From positions 372,001 through 436,000 of the forward strand of contig JACKET010000006.1 in assembly GCA_020632875.1 (NCBI GenBank): a stretch of DNA of 64,000 nt. Reading direction: 5' to 3'. Position numbers and translations under genes: made by a program. Source of the DNA: Alphaproteobacteria bacterium (lineage in GTDB: Bacteria; Myxococcota_A; UBA796; GCA-2862545). This document shows, in pieces, positions 53,708 through 63,024 of this stretch. The notes under the pieces are model-generated. The model had not been told where the DNA came from and did no database searches. It was given only the letters and a program-made list of their open reading frames with translations. Position 1 is the first letter of the stretch. Each line of letters opens with the position of its first letter.

Positions 53708-54208
53708 TCAGGGTGCGGGGGCGTCCTTCGGACAGCCGATGCTGGCGACGGTCTTCTCGTGCGCGGCGTTCACCGTCTCGAGCAGGGGACCGAACGACAC
53801 CACCGTGTGGCGCCGCCCGCACACGTCGGCGACCGTGCCCACGAACTGGGTCGTGTCGCCGTCGACGGCCCAGCTGAATCCCGGCTTGCCGAGGATGGTC
53901 ACCGGCGTCATCGGCCCCGCGGACGAGGCATCGGCGCCGGGGAGGGCCTCGAACACCAGGCTGCGCTCGTGGAGAGCGCCGTCTTCGAGCGGCTTGAGCG
54001 TGCTGCCCCAGCCGATGTTCTGGTCGACGTCCTCGCCCTTCACCGTCAGGAGCCCCGCCGTCGCGGAGCTCTTCTTCGCCTCGCGCCGGTCACCGGGAGC
54101 GGGGACGAGCACGAGTCCGGACTTCAGCTCGACCGCATCGGGGTTCGGCTCGGGGGGAGCGGAAGGCTCGGGAGCCGTGCCGCACGCCACGAGCACGAAG
54201 GCCCACAC
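53708..54208 (-). CDS. Small lipoprotein inside the glycolytic operon
   Basis: 166 residues from a GTG three bases after the pgk stop. An in-frame TAG (the pgk stop) two codons upstream fixes the start, so the signal is only MWAFVLVAC with a lipobox Cys at 9. The mature part begins with Pro/Glu-rich linker and has a VCGRRH segment and a late Cys. Possibly periplasmic-side outer-membrane lipoprotein. Why it lies between pgk and tpiA is unknown. Confidence 0.7.
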   Translation of the reverse strand: MWAFVLVACGTAPEPSAPPEPNPDAVELKSGLVLVPAPGDRREAKKSSATAGLLTVKGEDVDQNIGWGSTLKPLEDGALHERSLVFEALPGADASSAGPMTPVTILGKPGFSWAVDGDTTQFVGTVADVCGRRHTVVSFGPLLETVNAAHEKTVASIGCPKDAPAP

Positions 54209-54211
54209 GGG

Positions 54212-55399
54212 CTACTTCCGGAGCGCCTGGAGCCCGACGAGGTCGCCGTCTTCCAGGTACTCGAGCGAAGCGCCACCCCCCGTGGAGATGTGGCCCATCC
54301 GCTCGGCGAGGCCGAACTTCGCGACCGCCGCGGCGGAGTCGCCTCCCCCCACGACCGTGAAGCCGCTGGAGCTCGCGAGCGCTTCGGCCACGCCGCGGGT
54401 GCCGCCGGCGAAGCTGTCCCACTCGAACACGCCGAGCGGGCCGTTCCAGAAGAGCGTGTTGCAGCGGCCGAAGATCTCGGACCAGGCCTTCACGGTCTCG
54501 GGACCGATGTCGAGGCCCATCGTGCCGTCGGGGATCTCGGTGACCGTCTCGGGTGCGGCATCCTCGGCGAAGGTCGCCGCCACGACGTGATCGACGGGCA
54601 GGTGGACCTTCACGTTGCGGGCTTCGCACTTCTCGACGAGCTCGCGCGCGAGGTCGAGCTTGTCGTCTTCGCACCGGCTGTTGCCGATGGGCTGGCCTTG
54701 CGCCTTGAGGAAGGTGTAGGCCATGGCGCCGCCGATGAACAGGTGGTCGACCCGCCGCGAGAGCGCGTCGATGACCTTGATCTTGTCGGACACCTTCGCC
54801 CCGCCGAGGACCGCGCCGAACGGCGTGCGCCCGGTGGCATCGGTGGAGATGAGGCGACCGAGGACCTCGACCTCGCGCTGGACCAGGAGGCCCGGAGCGG
54901 AGGGGAGGTGCTGGGGCACGCCCGTGATGGACGCGTGGGCCCGGTGCATCGCGCCGAAGGCGTCGTTCACGAACACGTCGCCGAGGTCGGCCAGCGCCTT
55001 GGCGAACTCGGCGTCGCCGGCCTCTTCGCGCGGGTCGAACCGCAGGTTCTCGACGACCATGACGCCGCCTTCCTGCAGCTCGCGGGTGAGCGCCGTGACC
55101 TCGTCGCCCACGATGTCGTGCGCGAACACGACATCCTGGTCGATGAGCTCGGCCAGCCGGGCCGCGGCGGGGAGCAGCGACTGGGCCGGATCGGGCTTGC
55201 CCTTCGGGCGGCCCAGGTGCGAGGCGAGGACGAGCCGGGCGCCGCGCTCCTGGAGGTACTTCAGGGTCGGGACGAAGGCGCGGATCCGGGTGTCGTCGGC
55301 GACCTGCCCGTCGTCGAGCGGGACGTTGAAGTCGACGCGACAGAGGACGCGCTTGCCTTCGACGGCGAGGTCTTCGAGCTTCACGAATCCGCGTGCCAT
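54212..55399 (-). CDS. pgk: Phosphoglycerate kinase
   Basis: 395 residues, usual length. Makes ATP from 1,3-bisphosphoglycerate. RVDFNVPL, ASHLGRPKG, the hinge region TPFGAVLGGAKVSDKI and C-terminal TVVGGGDSAAAV. The start overlaps the gapA stop by one base. Confidence 0.98.
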   Translation of the reverse strand: MARGFVKLEDLAVEGKRVLCRVDFNVPLDDGQVADDTRIRAFVPTLKYLQERGARLVLASHLGRPKGKPDPAQSLLPAAARLAELIDQDVVFAHDIVGDEVTALTRELQEGGVMVVENLRFDPREEAGDAEFAKALADLGDVFVNDAFGAMHRAHASITGVPQHLPSAPGLLVQREVEVLGRLISTDATGRTPFGAVLGGAKVSDKIKVIDALSRRVDHLFIGGAMAYTFLKAQGQPIGNSRCEDDKLDLARELVEKCEARNVKVHLPVDHVVAATFAEDAAPETVTEIPDGTMGLDIGPETVKAWSEIFGRCNTLFWNGPLGVFEWDSFAGGTRGVAEALASSSGFTVVGGGDSAAAVAKFGLAERMGHISTGGGASLEYLEDGDLVGLQALRK

Positions 55400-56400
55400 C
55401 AGCCCGCCACCACCTTCGCGAGGTCGATCATCCGGCAGGAGAAGCCCCACTCGTTGTCGTACCAGGACAGCACCTTCACGCAGTCGTCGGCGATCACCTT
55501 GGTGATGCCGAGGTCGGCGATGGAGCTGTGCGGGTTGCCGATCAGGTCGGAGCTCACGATGGGCTCGTTGGTCGCGGCGAGGACGCCCTTCAGCTTGCCG
55601 TTCGCGGCGGCCACGATGGCCTCGTTCACCTCGGCGGCCGAGGTCGCGCGGCTGGACTTGAAGACCAGGTCGACCAGGCTGACGTTCGGGGTGGGGACGC
55701 GGATGGCCATGCCGTCCATCTTGCCCTTCAGCTCGGGCATCACGAGGCCGATGGCCTTCGCGGCGCCCGTGGAGGTCGGGACGATGTTCTGCGCGGCGGC
55801 GCGGGCACGGCGGAAGTCCTTCTTGTGCGGCGCGTCGAGGATGTTCTGGTCCATCGTGTAGCTGTGGACGGTCGTCACGAGGCCGTGCTCGATGCCGATG
55901 CTGTCGTGGATCGCCTTGGCGACCGGAGCGAGGCAGTTCGTGGTGCAGCTCGCGTTGGACACGACGTGGTGCTTGCTCGGCTCGTACTCGTGGTGGTTCA
56001 CGCCGTACACGAAGGTCTTGTCGGCATCGTCGGCGGGCGCCGAGATGATGACCTTCTTCGCGCCGGCCTGGAGGTGCAGCCCGGCCTTCTCGCGCTTGGT
56101 GAAGACACCGGTGCACTCGAGGACCACGTCGACGCCGAGGTCGCCCCAGGGGAGCTTCGTCGGGTCGCGCTCGGCCGTGACCGGGACGCGCTTGCCGCCG
56201 ATCATCAGCGCCTCGTCGCCGACTTCGACATCGACGCCCCAGGTGCCGTGGACCGTGTCGCGACGCAGCAGGTAGGCCAGCATGTCGTCGGAGGTGAGGT
56301 CGTTGATGTGGACGAACTCGACGTCGTCCCGATTCCAGGCGCTGCGGAGGACGTTGCGTCCGATGCGTCCGAAGCCGTTGATCGCGATGCGGAGGGCCAT
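55399..56400 (-). CDS. gapA: Glyceraldehyde-3-phosphate dehydrogenase, type I
   Basis: 333 residues. NAD site NGFGRIGRNVLR near the N-terminus, catalytic Cys in SNASCTTNCLAP, and SWYDNEWGFSCRMIDL end. First gene of the glycolytic operon; divergent from the FAD oxidoreductase with 69 bp between starts. Confidence 0.98.
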   Translation of the reverse strand: MALRIAINGFGRIGRNVLRSAWNRDDVEFVHINDLTSDDMLAYLLRRDTVHGTWGVDVEVGDEALMIGGKRVPVTAERDPTKLPWGDLGVDVVLECTGVFTKREKAGLHLQAGAKKVIISAPADDADKTFVYGVNHHEYEPSKHHVVSNASCTTNCLAPVAKAIHDSIGIEHGLVTTVHSYTMDQNILDAPHKKDFRRARAAAQNIVPTSTGAAKAIGLVMPELKGKMDGMAIRVPTPNVSLVDLVFKSSRATSAAEVNEAIVAAANGKLKGVLAATNEPIVSSDLIGNPHSSIADLGITKVIADDCVKVLSWYDNEWGFSCRMIDLAKVVAG

Positions 56401-56469
56401 GGGATCTCCCGGGCTCGATGTGGACGCTCGACTATCCGCCGCGGCCTGGAGCGGCTACCTGGATCCCCG

Positions 56470-58056
56470 ATGGCACTCCTGGTCTCCAACGTCCCGTGGG
56501 CAGGTCCCGACGCCGACCCCAAGAAGGCGCTCTCCAAGCGGCTCGGCGTCCGTCCCGCCGAGATCCGCGACGTGACCCTCGTGAAGAAGAGCCTCGACGC
56601 CCGCCGCGGAAAGCAGCGGTGGAGCGCCGTCTACCGCGTCGATGTCGCCAACGAGGCCCGCGTCCTCGAGCGGCGCGTCCCCGGGGCCCGCGCGTGGACC
56701 GACCGGGACGACGGTCGCTACGGCCTCGTCGACCAGGCCCCCGTCCGCCGCACCGACTGGCCGGCCGATCTGCGTCCCATCGTCGTGGGGGCCGGCCCCG
56801 CCGGGCTCTTCGCGGCCCTGTGGCTCGCCGAGAGCGGCATCCCGGTCACGCTCCTCGAGCGCGGTGCGCCGGTCGAAGAGCGCGTCGACGCCGTGAACCT
56901 GTTCTGGCGGCGCAAGCGCGAGCTCGACCCCGAGAACAACCTCATCTTCGGCGAGGGCGGCTCCGGCACCTTCTCCGACGGCAAGATCTACACCCGGCGC
57001 CGTGACGGCGAGCTCGGCTTCATCTTCCGGCGGCTCGTCGACTTCGGCGCCGACGAAGAGACCCTCAAAGAGGGCTGGGCCCACCTCGGCACCGACAGGA
57101 TCCGCGCCATCCTCCCGCCGTTCCGCCAGCGCCTGCGCGACCTCGGCTGCGACGTGCGGTTCCACGCGGCGGTGACGGGCATCCGCGTCGAAGAGGGCAG
57201 GGCGGTGGGCGTCGAGCTCGCGTCGGGCGAGGTCGTCACCGGGGCACCGGTGCTCATGGCCATCGGGCACAGCGCGCGCGACAGCGTCCAGATGATGCTC
57301 GACGCCGGAGCGGCCGCGGCCCCGCGCGAGATCGCGGTCGGGGCGCGCATCGAGCACCCGCAGACCCTCATCGACACCGGGCGCTACAAGGTCGCACGCG
57401 GCGAGCTCCCCCCGGCCAGCTACCGCCTGGCGCACAACCCCGAAGAGGGCCGCAAGGCGCACACGTTCTGCATGTGTCCCGGCGGCATGGTCGTGCCGGC
57501 GTCGAACCACCCCGACCGCGTCGTCGTGAACGGCATGAGCTTCGCCGCCCGCCGCGCGATGTGGGCGAACTCCGCGGTCATCGTCGAGGTCCACCCCGAA
57601 GACTACGGCGACACCGACCCCATGGCGGGGTTCCGCTGGCAGGATGCCATCGAGCGCCGCTGCTTCGAGGTCTCCGGCGACTACCGTGCACCCGCGCAGC
57701 GCGTCAGCGACCTGCTCGCCGGCCGCCCGAGCACCGACCTCCCGAAGAGCTCGTTCCCCATGGGCCTCGTCCCGGTCGACCTGCGCGAGGTCCTGCCGGG
57801 TTTCGTGGTCGACGGCATGGTCGAGGCCATCCGGTGCTTCGACCGCGAGATCCCCGGCTTCGCGGGCGAGGATGCCGTCCTCATCGCACCGGAGACCCGC
57901 ACCACGTCCCCCATCCGCTTCGAGCGCGACGAGCGCGGCTGCTCCACCACGGTCGAAGGGCTGTACCCCGTGGGCGAAGGCGCCGGATACGCGGGCGGCA
58001 TCATCAGCTCCGCCCTCGACGGCATGCGGGCTGCGCGGTCCATCGCCAGCATCTGA
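56470..58056 (+). CDS. NAD(P)/FAD-dependent oxidoreductase (COG2509-like)
   Basis: 528 residues from ATG 56470. A small N-terminal domain (about 1-95) of the type seen before the FAD domain in this family, then a Rossmann FAD site GAGPAGLFAALWLAE. GEGGSGTFSDGKIYTR and CMCPGGMVVPASN are family marks, and GEGAGYAGGIISSALDGMRAA closes the FAD site. Cytoplasmic flavoprotein of unknown substrate. Confidence 0.9.
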   Translation: MALLVSNVPWAGPDADPKKALSKRLGVRPAEIRDVTLVKKSLDARRGKQRWSAVYRVDVANEARVLERRVPGARAWTDRDDGRYGLVDQAPVRRTDWPADLRPIVVGAGPAGLFAALWLAESGIPVTLLERGAPVEERVDAVNLFWRRKRELDPENNLIFGEGGSGTFSDGKIYTRRRDGELGFIFRRLVDFGADEETLKEGWAHLGTDRIRAILPPFRQRLRDLGCDVRFHAAVTGIRVEEGRAVGVELASGEVVTGAPVLMAIGHSARDSVQMMLDAGAAAAPREIAVGARIEHPQTLIDTGRYKVARGELPPASYRLAHNPEEGRKAHTFCMCPGGMVVPASNHPDRVVVNGMSFAARRAMWANSAVIVEVHPEDYGDTDPMAGFRWQDAIERRCFEVSGDYRAPAQRVSDLLAGRPSTDLPKSSFPMGLVPVDLREVLPGFVVDGMVEAIRCFDREIPGFAGEDAVLIAPETRTTSPIRFERDERGCSTTVEGLYPVGEGAGYAGGIISSALDGMRAARSIASI

Positions 58057-58069
58057 TCTGGGCGTCCCG

Positions 58070-58156
58070 GCTTCGCCGGCGGCTGTCCTCCGGGCTCGCT
58101 CTCGCTCGGTCGCTTCGCGACTGCGGCTCCGCCGCACCCTCCGGCCCGCCTGACGC
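58070..58156 (+). repeat. Repeat family C, copy 2
   Basis: Same GGGCGTCCCGGCTTCGCCG, CCTCCGGGCT, GCGACTGCGGCT, CCTCCGG blocks as at 29571-29707, starting 14 bases after the oxidoreductase stop. Confidence 0.7.
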
Positions 58157-58161
58157 TTCGG

Positions 58162-58294
58162 TTCACGGGCACGGCCACGTTCACGGGCACGTCCACGTCT
58201 CACGTCTCACGAGGACGAGCACGTCTCACGAGGACGAGCACGTCTCACGAGCACGACTCACGAGCACGACTCACGAGCACGACTCACGAGCACG
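58162..58294. repeat. CACG-based short tandem repeats
   Basis: Runs of TTCACGGGCACG, then CACGTCTCACGAGGACGAG (19-bp units) and CACGACTCACGAG (13-bp units). Non-coding. Confidence 0.8.
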
Positions 58295-58460
58295 GGCGTC
58301 CCGATTGGGTCTGGCCCAAATTGGACACCCGATCCACCCGTGCTGATGGGCGTTTCGCGAGGGCTCTGGCACGATCGGGACAGCCTCGGCGCCGGATTCG
58401 CGGGTCGAAGCATCGAGGTGGGGCGGCTCGAACGCCCCCCGGTCCGGCTCTCTTCCGACA

Positions 58461-60470
58461 ACTTCGATCGCGACAGGCAGAGCCCGAAGGGTCCGGTTTC
58501 CCCACGCCCCGCCGTGGCGCCGGAACCCAGCAGGAAACCGGATCCTGGGACTGCCGGGTCTGCGAACCGCAAGGCGGCCGAAGGCCAGCCGCGCAGCGCG
58601 CTCCGCGCGCGGAGTAATGGGTAGACCGGGCGTTCACACCCGCCATCCCCGTCCTCTACGACGAGCCGGGATCCCGCGGCCGACGCCCGCGGCGGCGCCG
58701 TCTGCGACGAGCCGGGATCCCGCGGCCGACACCCGCGGCGGCGTCGTCTACGACGCGCCGGGATCCCGCGGCCGACACCCGCAACACAGCCGTCTTCGAC
58801 GAGCCGGGATCTCGCTTCGAGCGCACATTCGCGCACGCGCACGCGCACGCGCACGGGTCGGGCCTCGAGTGCCCTGCCGATGCGGAGCTCTCATGACCTC
58901 CTCGATCGCGACAGGCAGAGCCCGAAGGGTCCGGTTTCCCCAGGCCCTGCCGTGGCGCCGGAACCCTGCAGGAAACCGGATCCTGGGACTGCCGGGTCTA
59001 CCGACCCGCAAGGCGGCCGAAGGCCAGCCGCGCAGCGCGCTCCGCGCGCGGAGTAAGGGGTAGACCGGGCGTTCACACCCGCCATCCCCGTCCTCTACGA
59101 CGAGCCGGGATCCGCGGCCGACGCCCGCGGCGGCGCCGTCTGCGACGAGCCGGGATCCCGCGGCCGACACCCGCGGCGGCGCCGTCTACGACGAGCGGGA
59201 TCCCGCGGCCGACACCCGCAACACGCCGTCTTCGACGAGCCGGGATCTCGCTTCGAGCGCACATTCGCGCACGCGCACGCGCACGCGCACGGGTCGGGCC
59301 TCGAGTGCCCTGCCGATGCGGAGCTCTCATGACCTCCTCGATCGCGACAGGCAGAGCCCGAAGGGTCCGGTTTCCCCAGGCCCTGCCGTGGCGCCGGAAC
59401 CCTGCAGGAAACCGGATCCTGGGACTGCCGGGTCTACCGACCCGCAAGGCGGCCGAAGGCCAGCCGCGCAGCGCGCTCCGCGCGCGGAGTAAGGGGTAGA
59501 CCGAGCGTTCACACCCGCCATCCCCGTTCTCTCCGACGAGCCGGGATCCCGCGGCCGACACCCGCGACGGCGCCGTTTACGACGAGCCGGGATCCCGCGG
59601 CCGACACCCGCAACACCGCCGTCTACGACGAGCCGGGATCCCGCGGCCGACACCCGCGACGGCGCCGTCTACGACGAGCCGGAATCTCGCTTCGAGCGCA
59701 CATTCGGGCACGCGCACGCGCACGGGTCGGGCCTCGAGCGCCCCACCGGTCCGCTCTCTTCCGACCTCTTCGATCGCGACAGGCAGAGCCCGAAGGGTCC
59801 GGCTTCCCCAGGCCCTGCCGTGGCGCCGGAACCCAGCAGGAAACCGGATCCTGGGACTGCCGGGTCTACGAACCGCAAGGCCGCCGCAGGCGAGCCGCGC
59901 AGCGCGCTCCGCGCGCGGAGTAATGGGTAGACCGGGCGTTCACACCCGCCATCCCGTCCTCTACGACGAGCCGGGATCCCGCGGCCGACACCCGCCATCG
60001 CCGTCCTCTGCGACGAGCCGGGATCCCGCGGCCGACACCCGCGGCGGCGCCGTCTACGACGAGCCGGGATCCCGCGGCAGACACCCGACGGCGCCGTCTA
60101 CGACGAGCCGGAATCTCGCTTCGAGCGCACATTCGGGCACGCGCACGCGCACGCGCACGCGCACGGGTCGGGCCTCGAGTGCCGTGCCGATGCGGAGCTC
60201 TCATGACCTCCTCGATCGCGACAGGCAGAGCCCGAAGGGTCCGGTTTCCCCACGCCTATCTGGGCGCCCGCCCCTCCCGGGAAACCGGATCCTGGGACTG
60301 CCGGGTCTACCGACCCGCAAGGCGGCCGAAGGCCAGCCGCGCAGCGCGCTTGCGCGCGGAGTAATGGGTAGACCGGGCGTTCACACCCGCCATCCCCGTC
60401 CTCTACGACGAGCCGGGATCCCGCGGCCGACACCCGCAACGCCGCCATCTCCAGGGGCCGCGGAACCCAC
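58461..60470 (-). repeat. Composite repeat family A, five tandem copies
   Basis: Copies start (plus-strand GACAGGCAGAGCCCGAAGG) at 58472, 58910, 59346, 59778 and 60220, spaced 432-442 bp. Each has a roughly 180-bp core with hairpin arms GGGTCCGGTTTCC/GGAAACCGGATCC and a GC-palindrome, then a variable array of 46-bp units, then a GCGCAC microsatellite with GGGTCGGGCCTCGAG. Copies 2 and 3 are almost identical. Orientation is opposite to the copies at 2.6-3.6 and 33.3 kb. No gene in this gap before the tRNA. Confidence 0.88.
58661..58820. repeat. 46-bp tandem array (best example)
   Basis: ACGAGCCGGGATCCCGCGGC begins at 58661, 58707, 58753 and 58799, exactly 46 bp apart. The first 30 bases are nearly invariant; the last 16 vary (GGCGGCGCCGTCTAC, AACACAGCCGTCTTC). 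Similar arrays near 59.10-59.24, 59.53-59.68 and 59.96-60.11 kb. Confidence 0.88.
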
Positions 60471-60544
60471 CCGACACCCGACCCGGGCCCCAACAGCAAA
60501 AACGCCCACGCGGTTGGACCGGTGGGCGTTCAGGCGTTCGCGAG

Positions 60545-60616
60545 AGCGGGTGAACAGATTCGAACTGTCGACAGCCACGTTGGCAACGTGGGGCTCTACC
60601 ACTGAGCTACACCCGC
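60545..60616 (-). tRNA. tRNA-Gly (anticodon GCC)
   Basis: 72 nt on the minus strand. Acceptor GCGGGTG/CACCCGC, anticodon loop TTGCCAA giving GCC, T-loop TTCGAAT. CCA not encoded. The repeat array ends about 75 bases beyond its 3' end. Confidence 0.95.
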
Positions 60617-60669
60617 GAAGCGAAAGTGAGGTAACCCACCGTCCGACACGCGCAAGGGCACGCGATCGC

Positions 60670-62016
60670 TCAGCGCACGGCCCGCTTCGCGATGCGCTCC
60701 AGCAGCGGCGTGAGCTCGTTGTCGGGATTGGCCTCGATCGCGGCTTTCGCGACCGTCTCGAGGTGGGATCCGAGCGCCGTCCGGGTGGTGCTCCAGTCGG
60801 TCGCGCCGTCTGCGCCGACGGCCCGCGCGAGGCCCAACCAGACGGCCGGATCGGGCCGCGCCTTCCGCACGATCGCCATGTCGATCGGGCCGGCGCCCGT
60901 GCCGTTCAACGCATCCGCCAGCTGGAGGATCGCGGTGGGGAACAGCACGGTGTCGTGGCCGGCCTCCATCGTGTCGAGCGCATCCTTCAGCGCGATGACG
61001 CGCCACGCGTGCGCCAGGCCCGACACCTCGGGGCCCCAGCGCGTCGCGTCGCTGAACACGGCCGTCCGGTCGTATCCGACGCACGGAGCGTCCGGGCACG
61101 CGTCCAGCCAGCGCAGGCCGGTCGCCGCGATCCAGGCGCCCGCAGCGGCGGCATCCGCGCCCGTCGACGCGGACAGCCCGTCGAACGCCCGCTGGAGCAG
61201 CGCCTGCTCCGGCTCCTTCACGCCGAGCTCCTCGCGGGCGGCGTGCTTCAGCTCGGCCCACGCGGCCTGTTCCTTGTCGCGGTCTGCCGCCGCGCGCGTG
61301 AGGGAGAGGAGCGTCGCCCGCCGCAGGTCGTCGAGGGCCGGCTGCGGCACGTCCGCGCGCTTGTCGCGGTTCGCGAGGATGCGCCCCGTGGGGCTCGACG
61401 ACAGGCCGTCGTACTGCGGCGCCGCCAGGGCCTGTGTGACGGGCGCAGTGTGGAGCTTCGGCGACACGAGCCACGCGGACAGCACCCAGCGCTCGCCGTA
61501 CACCCGCATGCCCTTCGCGGCGTCCGTCCCCAGGAAGGGCAGGGGAGACCGCGTCATCCCCTCCATCACGCCGCCGTCGCGCAGGGGCGTGAGCAGGCGC
61601 GCGAGGTCGGCGCCGAGCTCGCCCTCGTCCGAGCCCGTCAGGTTCCCGACGCGGTTCTCGGCCCGGCGCAGCCGATAGCCGCGGGACAGCGCGACCACCT
61701 CGCTCTCCGGGAAGCGCTCCGCGAGCTGCAGCATCAGCGGACCCGGGTCCCCGTCGCCCTCCTCGAGCGCCTTGACCTCCTCGATCCACGCGGCGATGCC
61801 CTCGTCGTGGGTGCGGGCGTGCTCGGCGTCGGGCAGGGCCGGAGCGCGGACCAGCGGGTCGCGGCCCACGAGCGCGTCGAGCATGGCGTCGCGGCTCTCG
61901 AACTCCAGGGCGGCGGCCTTGGTGTCCTCCTGCGTCACGACCCGCAGGTGCTCGGGGACCTTCGGCGGGCAGCCGCACAGCGCCAGCGCGAAGAGGGCCG
62001 GTGCGACGCGCCTCAC
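60670..62016 (-). CDS. Large lipoprotein of unknown function
   Basis: 448 residues from a GTG overlapping the pyrD stop by 4 bases (GTGA). Signal VRRVAPALFALALCGC with lipobox Cys16. The mature protein is Ala/Leu/Asp-rich and mostly helical with TPR-like spacing, and has one close Cys pair (DACPDAPCVG). Probably outer-membrane or periplasmic. Coupled to pyrD in translation; no functional link known. Confidence 0.75.
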   Translation of the reverse strand: MRRVAPALFALALCGCPPKVPEHLRVVTQEDTKAAALEFESRDAMLDALVGRDPLVRAPALPDAEHARTHDEGIAAWIEEVKALEEGDGDPGPLMLQLAERFPESEVVALSRGYRLRRAENRVGNLTGSDEGELGADLARLLTPLRDGGVMEGMTRSPLPFLGTDAAKGMRVYGERWVLSAWLVSPKLHTAPVTQALAAPQYDGLSSSPTGRILANRDKRADVPQPALDDLRRATLLSLTRAAADRDKEQAAWAELKHAAREELGVKEPEQALLQRAFDGLSASTGADAAAAGAWIAATGLRWLDACPDAPCVGYDRTAVFSDATRWGPEVSGLAHAWRVIALKDALDTMEAGHDTVLFPTAILQLADALNGTGAGPIDMAIVRKARPDPAVWLGLARAVGADGATDWSTTRTALGSHLETVAKAAIEANPDNELTPLLERIAKRAVR

Positions 62017-63023
62017 GCGAGCTCCCGGTGCAGGCGGCTCGGCAGGCCTGGCCCCTCGAAGATGAACGACGTGTACAGCTGGACCGCGCGGCACCCGAGC
62101 GCCAGCAGCTCGCGCACCTGGTCGGCCCGCTCCACACCTCCCACGCCAATCACGGGGACCCGTCCGCCGGCACGGTTCACGACCGTCTCGATGCGCTTGC
62201 GGGCGAGCGGCCAGAGCGGGCGCCCGGACAGCCCTCCCTCGAGGTCGGTCGGCGCCGACAGCCCGTCGCGCCCGATGGTCGTGTTCGTCGCGATCAGCCC
62301 GTGCACACCGACCTCGATCGCGAGATCGACGGCCTCCTCGAGCGCCTCGGGCTCGAGGTCGGGCGCGAGCTTCAGGAACACCGGTGTGTCGCCCGCCGCG
62401 CCGAGCACCGCGGGGAGCAGCGTCGCCAGCGTGTCGCGGCCCTGCAGGCTTCGCAGGCCGGGTGTGTTCGGCGAGCTGACGTTCACCGTGAACCAGTCCG
62501 CCAGCCCCCGCAGCCGCTCGGTGGACGTGACGTAGTCGGCATTCGCCTCGTCGAGCGGGGTGATCTTGGACTTCCCGATGTTCGCGCCCACGGGGACCTC
62601 GGGCCATCGCCCCGACTCCCGCAGCTTCCGCAGGCGGTCGGCCAGCGCGGCGCTGCCCTCGTTGTTGAAGCCCATCCGGTTGATGATCGCGCGGTCGGCG
62701 ACGAGCCGGTGCAGGCGGGGCTTGTCGTTCCCGGGCTGCGGATGCGCCGTGACGGTGCCGACCTCGACGAACCCGAAGCCCAGCGCCGGCCAGAAGGGGA
62801 TCGCGAGGCCGTTCTTGTCGAGGCCCGCGGCGAGCCCCACGGGACCGCGGAAGGTGAGCCCGGCGATCTGGATCGGCTGCGCCGGGCACTGCGTGAACGG
62901 GCGGACCATCGCAGCGAGCAGGTCGGGCGCCGCGCTCAGGGTGTGCAGGGTGAGCTCGTGCGCCCGCTCGGCGTCGAGCTGGAACAGGAGGGCCCGGATC
63001 ACCGGCCAGGTCAGGTCGATCAT
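62013..63023 (-). CDS. pyrD: Dihydroorotate dehydrogenase (quinone), class 2
   Basis: 336 residues. Oxidises dihydroorotate to orotate in pyrimidine synthesis, passing electrons to the membrane quinone. N-terminal amphipathic helices (WPVIRALLFQLDAERAHEL), GLAAGLDKNG, INRMGFNNEG, the catalytic-Ser segment NVSSPNTPGLR and GVGGV / GCRAVQLYTSFIFEGPG for FMN. One base separates it from the phosphatidyltransferase gene. Confidence 0.97.
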   Translation of the reverse strand: MIDLTWPVIRALLFQLDAERAHELTLHTLSAAPDLLAAMVRPFTQCPAQPIQIAGLTFRGPVGLAAGLDKNGLAIPFWPALGFGFVEVGTVTAHPQPGNDKPRLHRLVADRAIINRMGFNNEGSAALADRLRKLRESGRWPEVPVGANIGKSKITPLDEANADYVTSTERLRGLADWFTVNVSSPNTPGLRSLQGRDTLATLLPAVLGAAGDTPVFLKLAPDLEPEALEEAVDLAIEVGVHGLIATNTTIGRDGLSAPTDLEGGLSGRPLWPLARKRIETVVNRAGGRVPVIGVGGVERADQVRELLALGCRAVQLYTSFIFEGPGLPSRLHRELA

Positions 63024-63024
63024 C

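Noticed and set aside
58661..60110. CRISPR array
   Set aside because: The period is regular, but spacers are only about 16 bp and similar to each other, units also occur within larger duplicated elements, and no cas genes are present.
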